Source: Cynocephalus volans
Taxonomy: Eukaryota; Chordata; Mammalia; Dermoptera; Cynocephalidae
Length of the DNA: 64,000 nt
Reading direction: 5' to 3'
NCBI RefSeq assembly: GCF_027409185.1
Contig: NC_084460.1
Location: 60,710,501-60,774,500, forward strand
Shown one piece after another: positions 42,201-54,200 of this stretch. A model generated the notes under the pieces. It saw nothing but the letters and a program-made list of their open reading frames with translations, did no database searches and had not been told where the DNA came from. Numbering within the stretch: position 1 is the stretch's first letter; every line of letters starts with the position of its first letter. The translations under genes were made by a program, and so were the position numbers.

Positions 42201-45200
42201 GTATGGTTAGGAGGTGGCCCCAAACACCCTGACTGCCTGTATGACCTTCCAAGACCCTGACGCCCACACCTTTTGCTAGAAAGGCAGCAAACACGTTCTG
42301 TCTCAAGCATCAACTCCAGGAGATTGGTGGTGGCTGTCTGGAGGGCTGGGCCCAAGGAGTGACGCAGTCAGCTAGTAATGTCTCCCCTGCTGCAGTGGGA
42401 GTGGCACGACACGGGGCGCCTGAATCCCACCCATCACTCACTCACTGCACGGTGTTATGAGAATGCTTGAGCAACTGTGGCTCTTCTAGGGCAGCCTGTG
42501 GCACAGCAGGGCCAGCCTGAAGGGTGCAGCCACAGGGAAGGGGGTCCTCAATCTGAGGCCCAGCTGTGGGGAAGTGAGCTGCCGCTCAGGGTCTGGGTGT
42601 GGGCCGTGGGTGGTGGGTCACCCAGGTGGGGTGTCCTCTAATCTCTGCTTGGGGAGCTGTGTGCCAGGGGCAGGGCCAGAGGCCATTTGGCAAGCCTTGC
42701 CGGGCCCACTGGGCTTCTGTACACCTCCGCCTGCCCTCAAACGTGCTTCAGGTACCAATGCTACCTTCTGTGTCCATACTCGGGCCAGAAGGGGCAAGGA
42801 AGCAGGGATGGTGGCAGCAAGCGTTGGGAAGAGCCCAAAATGAACCAGAGGCTCAGCTCCCAGCAGCTGCTCCCAGGTCCACACTGGCTCCCTGCTGGTC
42901 TCCCAGAGGCGAACCATCAGGATGGAGCACCGGCTCCAAGCCTCCCTAGAGAGCTAGGTTTGATTTTGTTAGGATAGGCATGGTTTGCTTCCCAGAGAAC
43001 ACTGCGTGCCTTCTCTCCCAAAGCATAGAGCCAGGGTGGCAGGGAGGACATTCCAATGCCTGACGATGAACAAACACTTATGAGCCTTGGAGAGGTCAGA
43101 AATGAACAGGAAATCCTGTGAAACCGGGCCTGGAATTTCCCAATCCAAGGACCCAGAAAATGAAGCCAAAATAAGGATTCAAGTCCCGCCCCAGCCTTTC
43201 CAACTGCTCCTTGAACCCAGACCTCTGAACCCTAACCAAGTGGCACCCTGCACAGCTCAGCTTTCCCCTGCCCCTCAAGACCCTCCAGACCTCTATTTTC
43301 TGCTCCAAGGGCTGACATTTAGGGTCCCTCGTCTTCTGCCTTCCAGGTGGGCTAACCCTACCCCACCTGCCGGTTGCTGCTGGAAGGCTGTGCCCTGGGC
43401 TTTGCAGCTATGGTCATGTCCTGCATTGCTAGCCCAGGCACTTCCCAAGTTCTCATCCATTTCCACCTTCGTAAATAGACCCTCTGACCATTTCACCTCA
43501 GTCCCTCCACTTGCCTGTGAAGTGTGCACAAGGCCCCCGACAGCAGCCCGGCCGCACCCCGTCTTCCTCCACCTTCCTGTTCACATTCAAGATGGTGCCC
43601 AGAAGTCAGCCCAAACTAGAGGAGCTGGCCCTTACCCAATCTGCATCTAGTCCCCTGACTGGATCCCTGGGAGCTTTGGGTCAAGGACTTTGTCACTTGT
43701 GCCTTACATGCCTTGCACATGCCCCACACAGAGCAGGTGGGGTATAGGGGTGACCACCTACCTCCTGCGCCCACTGGCTGCCCCAGCCCACGTCTCAGGC
43801 AGCAGAAACCCCAACAGCAGCTCTGTGAGAAGCTCCGTGGCTGCATCCCCGCAACGCCCCACTCAGGAACACAGAGAACATTCTAGCCCACTGGCAAAGA
43901 CAGGTGTCTGAATGGCCTTCACCACCACCTGAGAAAATGCCAGCCATCTCCTGCGGGGAGGAAGAAAGGGAGCTCCCGACAGCCCTGGCCTCCCACCCTG
44001 GGACCTGGGCCTCATTTCCTCTTCCATAAAGAGGCACACAGGGGACAGTAACAACAACCGCCTCGAGGAGCCAAGGTGAAGAGTGAACGACATAAGGCAT
44101 GTCCAGCACAGAGCACAGGCCAGGGAGGTGACACATTGGACACAGAGAGCCATTGTTTTCCAGCAACCCTGGGAGCCTTTCAGAGTCCCTCTGCAATGGC
44201 CGAGCCCCGGGGAACGCCTGCAGGCTGCCTGCACTCCCTGAAATGGGGCAAAGGGTTGGAGACATGCACATTCCACATCCTCCTTCGTGCATTCCAGCAA
44301 GGAACTGGGAGCATAAGGTCTGCCCAGTTATCCCCAGGAGCCGCCACCCCACCCGCAGCCAGACAGCACAGAACACACTGCAGAGGGCATGCCCTGCCTG
44401 GAGGGCCAAACACCAGTGCTGGGGGAGGGCACCCCACCTCGCACCCTTCCCCAACCCTCCCCAGCACCCAAACACTGAGTCTTGACAGCCAACACAAGCC
44501 AATTGGCTGCAGGATGTCCCTGAGCTTTACAATGATTGTGGGTGGGGGGGAGCCCTCTCCACCCCAGCCCCTTGTGAGGGGAGGTTGCCTGTTCCAGATA
44601 ACAAAACTGAAGTGCACAGAGGGTCAGTAGCCTGCTGAGGATTGCACTCATGCTCCCTCCTGCCCCTCAGCTCCTGTGGCATCACACAGTCACGGCCATT
44701 CCAGACTGTTTCTTCAACAATGCTGGACCTTCCTCTGTCCCAGCTTCCTACCCACTCAAGCCTAGAAAGACAGTGTGAGGGCCTGGGAAGGGGCCCTGGC
44801 CAGCCACAGGGTGTCTGGTCACATGCAAGGTGAGCCAGGGCCATGTCAGCCTGGGCAACAATCAGGCCGACAGTGTGTGCTCTACAGCCAGGCAGACTTG
44901 GCTGCAGTCCTGGCTTGGATGCATTTGGCAGCACAGTGTGCTGAATCTCAGCTTCCTCCTCTGTAAAATGGGCCAGCAACAGCTACCCCCCAGGGCTTGT
45001 TGGGAGGGTTAGGTGAGGTAATGCTTGTAAGCACAGCCCATGCTCTGCAAGCAGCAGCCAGCAGCATTTCTTCCCTCCATCAGCGGAGCTTTACTGAGCC
45101 CCTGTGCCATGCCAGACACTATCCCAGGTGCAAGGGGAGTAGAAATCTCACAGCCTCCAAGTCTCCAGTGGAAGCTGCCCAAAGTGAGCAGCTTTGACCC

Positions 45201-48200
45201 CCAGCATTGCCTGGGCCTCCTCCCCGCCCCTCCCCCACGAGGCCAGTGTCAGGGTCACCTGGCTACAGCAGTAAACTGGAATTTACACAAAGCCAGACCC
45301 ATATCCTACCATGGGGACAGTAAAAAGTGAACATGCTGCCTTGAGCTGCTACACACACGATGCATTTACACCATCAGAAACATATTCCAAATCCAATGAA
45401 ACCTGTCTGAAATCACAGAGCTTTTTCTGAAGATCTAGTTGTACCTCTCTGCTCTAGCAGCTTTGTTTACTTTTCAGCAGGTATGCTTTAAACATGTCAC
45501 ACTGAGAACAGAGAACTGGCAAAGGGCATGAACCAGAAATTCAGAGACAAACAAAATCAAGTGGTGTATAAACCTATGTGCACGCATGCCTGGGAACTTC
45601 CCGAAGGCCAATTTTCATTTCCATGCTGGGTCCCTCCATGAATCTTAGCCAGGTTCTTGTGTTGCAGCCACACTGTGAAAATCGCTCTCCAGTATGGCCT
45701 CTGGACCGTCAGTGCCCCAGCCACCCACACACTGGTACCTCAGTTTACACTATAGATCTCCAGGCTCATCCAGAGGCCGGCCAGTGAGGGTTCCCAGTCC
45801 AGCTCTGCCACGCTCAGGTGAGTTCCTTGGTCTCCTGAGCCATGGGTTCCCTACCTGAACAATGGGCTCGTCCAGTCCTGGTGTGTTCCAGCTGCAATGC
45901 CAGTGCAGGTGTGAGCCCAGCTTGCAGCAAGAACTCCACAGATGGCCGCTCTGCCACCTGCAGTTCCCACTCCCCACTTGGTACCCTCCCTCTTTCTTGT
46001 TCTTAGCTGAAGACATCTTTGATGGTGCCAGCCTCTAATTCCCCCTTTGGAAGCCTTCCCTGACCACAGGCACACAAGGAATCAGAGCAGGCTGTTCTCA
46101 CTGGAGCATTAGCCCCTGAACTTCCCTTCCTCTCCAGGCCCTCCCTGCTCTGTGACTGCTCCCTCCTCGGCTCCCCAGCCCCCCACCCCCACCCCCCAGC
46201 TGTAGCCTCCTCTCCCACAGCAGTTCCTTCCCCATCTCCTCCTGTGTCCCCCCCCATCTCACGGATGCCCATGCCAATGATCGCAAGCCCACAGCCCCCA
46301 CTGCTCTCTCTCCCCAGGCTTCTACTGGATGCTTCCACCTAGATGGTCTCCAGGGCACTGCAAAACCACCCTGTCCAGGAGTCCCTCCCCCAGCCCCTGA
46401 CCCTCAAGAGGGGTGAGGTTCCACCACCACCCAGGTGCTCCTGGCACCCTCCCCACCCACCCCAAGCTAACTCATCCTATGAGATGCCATAAGCACCATC
46501 CTGAACCCCTGTGGTCCCACCTCCCAGACCAAAAGGAGGCTGTCTACACTGGCAATTCTCCACGGAATGAAGCAGTTCAGGCTGCAGAGTCGGTCCAACC
46601 TGGGTTCAAATCACAGCTTAGCCGTTTTTCGGTTAGTCTGGCAGGTCCCTTGACCACTTTGAGCCTCAGCTCGCTCATCTGTAGAATGCAATAAAATTAC
46701 CCCAGTCTGAAAGCAGAGATGGGGGTGCCACAGGATAACTCGTCTCTAACATCCCACGCTCAGCACGCCCTGCACAAGAAAGCTGATCACAGACGACATC
46801 AAGTCCCAGTAGTTAAGTCCTGCACGTCCACCCTGTCGCCAGGCGGGCGCCGGCCGGTGGCCGTCGGAAGTCCCGGGCGGGCTTTCCGAGCGAAGGCCTG
46901 CAGCTGCAGCTTCCTGGCCATTGTCCCGGCGACCCCGCCCGGCCTCTCACCACCTACCCGGGCGCGGCGGGCGGCGGGCTCTGCCGGTGCTGGCGCCGCC
47001 GGTACAGCCCCGAGGCTGCGAGCGCACCCAGCCGGGCCGCCATGGCGCGGGGGGCCCGCGTCGTCGTGGTCGCGGGCGGCCTGGTGTAGGGGGCGTCGGA
47101 CCGCCCAGCCTCGGAGGGAGTCGCGGCCCGCACAGCCACCTCCGGTCCGGCCAAGCACCGCGACGGGACGAGCGTGCGGGCGCCTCCCACGTGCCGGACA
47201 GGAGCTCACGTTACCCGCTGAGATCTCCAAAGGGCAGCAGAGTCAACTCCAAATAGAAAGGACATTGTTCCCGACGCACCGCGGGGGCCGCTCACTGGAA
47301 GCTGAGGCTGGCAGGGGTGGGTCCAGACGGGGGAGGGGACTGGGCTGGCAAGGCCCCAAACTGTGCTGAGGTGAGATCCCCAGTGACAGGGCAGGATGCC
47401 CCCAGGTGGTCTCAGGCTGCCACTTGCACAGGAGGAAACCGTAGGCCCCCTGGACGTGCTGATGAGGGCAGTCAGCTGAGGGGGCACGATGGGGCCGGGC
47501 CAGTTTAGGAATGCTGGAAGCAGTTAAACTGAGGAGGGAGCCCAAGCATGCCCACACGCTGCCTTGTTCCCTTCCCTGAAAGCCTGCAGCCATGAATGTC
47601 ACCTTAGGACACTCAGACCTGGGCAGCCCCCATCCTCTAGGACCAGGCCAACAAATAGCCCAGCACCCCATAGAGGTCCACACTGTCAAAACTTAAGAAA
47701 GGTAATCCCCAGCTTGCCAGGGAGAGCAGAAGCAGAGGGATCTGAGGCGGGACCACCAAGAAGGTACCATTTCACATGCAGTTTTCCCTAAAGAGATCGG
47801 TGGGGTTATTCATGATCCGAGTGCAAACACACAGATAGACATCTAAGCTGTGGCCACTGCTGGCGGAGCGCATGGTCAGCAATAAAATCAGGATCCAGAG
47901 CACTCACAGAAATCTTTAACATTGATTCTATTTCCCTAAAAAACCTTTACAGGAAGGTCAGAAAGCCTGTGCAGTATCTTCTGCATTCCCGAAGAGACAG
48001 CAGCCATTGTTCCAGACAGCAGGGCACTGGTCCTAAACTGGGCGGAAGGAAACCTTGGAGGGGGTCCGCTGGCACTCAGATGCCAGGCCCACACAACACA
48101 CACAACCCAGCAAATCAGAACAAGGGCAAGTACTCATTAACCACCTTGGGGTTCAGCCTCAAAATACAGTCAGGTGACTACAAGCATTGGATACAGTATA

Positions 48201-51200
48201 ACTTGCAAATGCAGTCCAATTCCAAAGTTGCCCAACACTGATCAATTCAGCAAATTTTAAAGGTGGTCCGGGGGCTAAAGGGCATAGCGAAGCTGAGCCT
48301 GGAGGAGCCAAAAAGTACAAGGAACGCCTCCCACTCTATGAAGTGAATAGCTAAATGCTTAAGAAAACTTGCCAGAAAGTTTTGTTACAGCAGCTTCAAG
48401 TCAATGCCCTAGGGCCTAGGCCCCTCTTACCACCCCTCCCGTGTGGAAATCCTGAACACTAGAACCCAGAACTCTCATCCAGAGCCACAGTTTGATTTAA
48501 GGAGGGAACATTTATTTAGGGCTCCTAGGGCTACACAGAGACCTGGGAAGGAGGCTACAGCCACAAGTGTTTTATAGGACATCATTTGTAAATGAAGTTC
48601 AAGTACAAGGTTACTAAGTACTGATCAATTCAACAAATATTTACTGTAAAAGGAGACATCAGAGGATAGAAATTGAGAGAGGCTTAGAGTCTGATTGAGC
48701 CCAAATCCCAAATCTCTGCACAGCCTTGCCACCTATCCTGTTGCCACCCATTCCCCAGCCAGCACTCTGGCTCCAGGGGACACAGTTGCAAAAACACAGC
48801 AAGAGTGATGTCAGCAAAAATTGCGGAGTAAGAACCTCTGGAAGTTCATCCCTCCAAAAAGGCAATGAAAAAACTACCAAAAATTGTCAGAATCTACTTT
48901 TTCAGAACTCTACAAATTAACCAGAGGTTTGTAGTAAACCTGGGAGCATTTGGTCAAGAAAAACAGATGAATCTTGGTAAGAATAGTGAGATTTGTGGGG
49001 TTTTAACTTATCCTAGTCCCTTATCTCTGCTCCCTTACTCCATGGCTGCCTTGAAAAATAATAGCCTGTATTCACAGTAAGGAGGGAGCAGAAAAGGATA
49101 CTATGAACAATTGTATGCAGCAAATTAAATAACCTAGCTGAAATGGACAATTTTCTAGAAGGACACAAACTACCAAACTGACTCAAGAAGAAACAGAAAA
49201 TCCCAACAGACAAGTAACAAGAGACTGAGTCAGTAATCAAAAAACTTGCCACAAAGAAAAGGCCAGGACCAGATAGCTTCACTGGTGAATTCTACCAAAA
49301 GTTTAAGTAGAATTAACACCAATCTTCATAAAATCCTCCCCCACACCCAGCAAAAAAAAGACCAGGAGGGAGCACTTTCCAACTCATTCTATGAGGCCAG
49401 TATTACCTTGATACCAAAACCAGACACAAGCATCACAAGAAAACTACAGACCAATATCTCTTATGAATACAGATGCAAACGTCCTCAATATAATACTATA
49501 AACTAAATTTGGCAGTCTATAAAAAGTATTATACACCATGATCAAATGAGATTTATCCTAGGAATACAGGGTTGGTTTAACACCCAAAAATCAATGTTAA
49601 AGAAAGAATAAAGGGAAACACCACATGATCATTTCAATAGATGCAGAAAACACATCCGACAAAATCCAACACCCTTTTGTGATTAAAAAAACAACAAACT
49701 ACGAACAGAGGGGAATTTCTTCAGTCCAATAAATAGCATCCACAAAAACCCACAGCTAACATACTTAGTGGTAAAAAAAAAAAAAAAAAAAAAAAAAAGA
49801 ATGTTTTCCCCCTAAGTTCAGGAACAAGACAAAGAGGTCCAGTCTTGCCACTTCTTTCAACATTGCCTTGAGGGCCAGTCCATGGCTCACTTGGGAGAGT
49901 GTGGTGCTGATAACACCAAGGCCACGGGTTCAGATCCCTATATAGGGATGGCCGGTTTAGCTCACTTCAGAGAGCGTGGTGCTGACAACACCAAGTCAAG
50001 GGTTAAGATCCCCTTACTGGTTATCTTTTAAAAACAAAAAACAAACAAAAAGAACATTGCCTTGGAGGTTCTAGAGAGTACAATTAGACAAGAAAAGGAA
50101 ATAAAAGTCATTGAGATTGGAAAGGAAGAAGTAAAACTATTTCTACTTACATATCACATAACTCTTCCATATAGAAAACCCTAAAGTATTCCTCCCCACA
50201 AAAAAACCTATTACAGCTAGTAAATGAAGTCAGCAAGTCAGCAGGATATAAGATCAATATACAAAAATCACTAGCAACGAGCAATCTGAATATAAAATTA
50301 ATAAAACAATTCCATTTACAATAGCATCAAAAAATGTTAAACTTAGGAATAAGTTTAACAAAATAAGTACAAGACTTATTCACTGAAAACTACAAAACAT
50401 TGTTGAGAGAAATTAAAGAAGACCTAAATAAAGGGAAAGACATCCCATGTTCATGGATTAGAAAACTTAATACTGTTAAGATGGAAATGCTACCCCTCCC
50501 CATTAAGTTGACCTACAGATTTGATGCAATTCCTATCAAAATTCCAACTGCTGTTTTTGTTTTTGTTTTTGTTTTTTACAGAAATATGCAAGTTGATCCT
50601 AAAATTAATATGGAAATGCAAAGGACCCAGAAAACAAAACAACCTGAAAAAGAACAAAGTCCAAGGACTCAGGCTTCCCAATTTCAAAATTTACTACAGA
50701 GTTACAATAATCAAGACAGTGTGGCACTGGCATAGTGATAGACATAGACATCAATAGAATAGAATTGAGAGTCCAGAAATAATCTCATGCATCCATGGTC
50801 AAATGATTATCAACAAGGGTGCCGAGACCCTTTGGTGGGAGAGAACAGTCTTATCAACAAATGATGCTACGACGACTGGATAGCTACATGCAGAAGAATG
50901 ATTTTAAACCATTACTTCATATATAAAAATTGACTCACAATGGATCAAAAATCTAAATGTTAGAGCTAAAACTGAAAGCTAGAAGAAACCATAGGTGTAG
51001 ATCTTCATGACCTAGGATTAGGCAACAGTTTCCTAGATGTGACAGCAAAAACTCAAGCAACTGAAGAATAAGTAAATTGGACTTCATCAAAATTTAAAAT
51101 TTTGGGCCGAGCCCGTGGCGCACTCGGTAGAGTGCTGCGCTGGGAGCGCGGCGACGCTCCCGCCGCGGGTTCGGATCCTATATAAGAATGACCAGTGCAC

Positions 51201-54200
51201 TCACTGGCTGAGTGCCGATCACGAAAAAACGACAAAAAAAAAAAAAAAAAAAAAAAAAAATTTAAAATTTTATGCATCAAAGGACACTATAAGAGAGTGA
51301 AAGACAATCCACGGAATAGGAAAAATATTTACAAATCGTAGATCTGGTAATTGTCTAGTATCTAAATATAAAAAGAACTCTTACAATTCAACAATACAAA
51401 CACAACCTCATTAAAAATGGACATTTCTCCAAAGAAGATATACAGTTGACAAATAAACACATGAGAAGGTGCTCAACACCATTAGTCATTAGGGAAATGA
51501 AAATCAAAACCACAGTGTGACACCACTTCACACCCCCTGAACCAGACAGTAACGAGTGTTAGCAAGGATGTCGAGATACTGGAACCCTCAAACATCCTGG
51601 TGTAAAGTTGTGTAAATGTAAACATAAAATTGTGTAGTTACTTAGAAAACAGCTTTACAATTCCTCAAAATGCTTAACATAGAGTTACCATATGACCTGG
51701 CAATTCTAGTCCTAGGTATGTGCTCAAGAAAGGAGAAAATATATGTGCATACAAAACTTGTATAGGAATGTTCATAGCAGCAATATTCATGATAGCCAAA
51801 AAGTAGAAACAATTCAAATACCCACCACAGATGAATGGATAAACAAAATATGGTGCATGCATACAGGGGAATATTTGCCCAAAAAAGGCATTGATGTACT
51901 GATTCATGCTACAACATGGCTGAACCCTGAAAACGTGCTAAATGAAAGGAGCCAGGCAAAAAACTATACAATGTATGGTTCCATTTATATGAAATGTCCA
52001 GAATTAGGCAAATCTGTAGAGACAGAAAGCATATTAGTAGTTGCCAGGAACTGAGAGGAGCGGGGAATGGGGATTGACCACAAATAGGGACAGGATTTCT
52101 TTGGGGGATGATTAAGTGTTCTGGAATTAGTGGTGATGGTTGCACAATGTTGTAAATGTACCAAAGACCACCAAGTTCTATATTCTAAAAGGTGAATTTT
52201 TACAATATGTAAATTACATCTCAAATTAAAAAAAAAAACATGCACATAGTGGAGAATGCAAGCACATAGCTTACTAGAGCCACGGACTAAGGCGAGGGCA
52301 GCCGCCAGCCAGCTTCAAGGTGGGGCAGCCTCCCTGTGGCTGTGCGGTGAGTGCCCTCCCCGGGAGCAGCCACAAACAAGCCACCACAAACAGGCCCTTC
52401 TCCAGAGCCAGCTTCCCCAGCCCGGGAAGCTCTGTGAAAGGCTGAGGACAACTCGGGGAGGTCCTTTGGTATGCCTCCAGTGAATGTTCCAACCCCAAAG
52501 GAAATTTGATTTTGAATGCTTTCATTTTCTTTGTTTAATGCTCATGTGTCAATGCAGACACATATTTGGTTTCACATCCACACATACGTTCAGTCCCCTC
52601 AGTGAGGTATATTCATCTCACAGGAGGCCCTCACTAATGTGTTCATCTTATTAAGTCATCTCAAGTAAACATTCATCCTCAGAAATTTAAAAGATATGCC
52701 TAAACGGAACAAGGAGGACAGTCACGTGTAGCCCTTTGCCCCTCCCCCAAAACTGGGGATGAGGAACTAAGGCAGGTTAAGCGTGAACCCCGCATGGGAG
52801 ATATGGAAGCAGAGGGAAGCCGCGATACTTGAGAGGTAGAGACGGCCACCGTGCATGGAGCCCGGGCCCCTCTCCATGGTAGCACGCCTGGGCCTTCCTG
52901 TATGGCTCAAAAGTGCTAATTGCTAAATTTTCAGGAATTTTGCAAACGGTTCACATCATGTCAGTAACTTGAAATGAACCAAGGTGGGAGTACCTTGATT
53001 TGGACACACACTGCAATCAAGTGCTCCATCCCCCATAGTGAGGGGCTGTCTGGGAATCAGGGCTCAGCTGTGCCACATCCCTTGTCACCCCCTTCACACT
53101 TGGATCAAACCCCTGACTCCGAGGCAGTCCCCCATACTATCTATCCTGAAGGCTCTGGCCATCCCCTAGCATACCTTGACCGACTCCTTCTGCTGAGGGG
53201 CCACTGGGCATACTCTTTGCAAGACTGATGGGTATGAGGGCAGGAATCCAGCAGCCCTGCTGTGCACGGTATCATGTGGGCAGCTCAGCACACGACCTGC
53301 ATGTGGTGGCTCCTGCGCCTGACATGGTAGGTGGAACTCCATTCTGAGGTGGGCCAAGCCACTGAGCTCACATTGCTGTGGGCGCCAACATCCCAGGTTC
53401 CATTTCGAGGAGTGCCAACAAAGGCTGTGTCCCTAGGCAGGTAGCCTCAATGTCCTCCCTGTAGAACAATGGTAATGCCAAATGTCCCTCCCACTGTGAC
53501 AGTCAAAGATACTAGGGTTTTCCATTCTGAAGTCATTGGCTTGCAGGCTGGGGCTGAGCCCCTGTCTGTTCCCACGGCACACACTCTCCCTCAGCAACTG
53601 CACCATGCTCCAGGCCTCATCTGCTCTCCCTCCCCCAGCTCAGCCCTCTCCTGGGCTTCAGCCCCTCATACCCAAGTGCCTCCCAGTGCTTGCCTTAGAC
53701 CTGTCACAGCTCTTCAAATCCTTCATACCCAAACCAAGCCTACCATCCACTCCACCAGGAACCACCAATGGGGCATCCTCCTGGACTCTGCCCTCTGCTG
53801 CCCACCCCATGGCTGGTCAATCACGTCCTGTCCATTCCACCACCCAGACCCCCTGAGTCTGCCTCCACTTCTCCTCCCCCATCTCTTCCTTAGGAGCCCT
53901 TTATCTACACAGCACCCATGGGTGCATGTGCAATGTGCAAGACCACACATGCACACCATTCAAGTCACTTTGGTGACTCCCCATTGCCCCGCCCCCCACC
54001 CTGGCCTGCTGTGGTCCTGGGAAGAGCTGGCAGACAGAGCCCCAAAGGTGTGGAGCAGAGAAGGTGTTTCCAAGGAGCAGCCTGGCTCCAGGCAGCACGA
54101 AGGCTGTGGGGAGAACCAGGATCCAGTGAGGAACTGTCCCAGCATCACACAGGGGCAGTAGACACGGAGAGGGCACTGTGACATGAACAATGAAAATGAA

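Larger units (their letters stand above)
40869..46957 (-). other. LIMS2 intron between shared exon and alternative first exon
   Basis: A 6.1-kb intron. It contains MIR elements at 41750, 44860 and 46570 (listed) and L2-like traces near 46010-46070. No exon seen. Confidence 0.5.
48801..52236 (+). mobile_element. LINE-1, internally deleted and decayed
   Basis: A 5' piece (about 48801-49080, starting near gatgtcagcaaaaattgcgg) is followed directly by mid-ORF2 reverse-transcriptase-like sequence (from about 49100, 'aaggccaggaccagatagcttcactggtgaattctacc'), then the 3' end and an A-rich tail at about 52228. ORF1 and the first part of ORF2 are missing. Stops and frameshifts break the remaining frame. 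Two SINEs and a 26-A run (49773-49798) lie inside. Confidence 0.88.

Noticed and set aside
50400-50735. Open frame of 111 codons
   Set aside because: It is a remnant of decayed L1 ORF2, broken by stops on both sides.
51104-51180. tRNA-like sequence with A and B boxes
   Set aside because: It is the head of a SINE with target-site duplications and an A tail, so not a functional tRNA gene.
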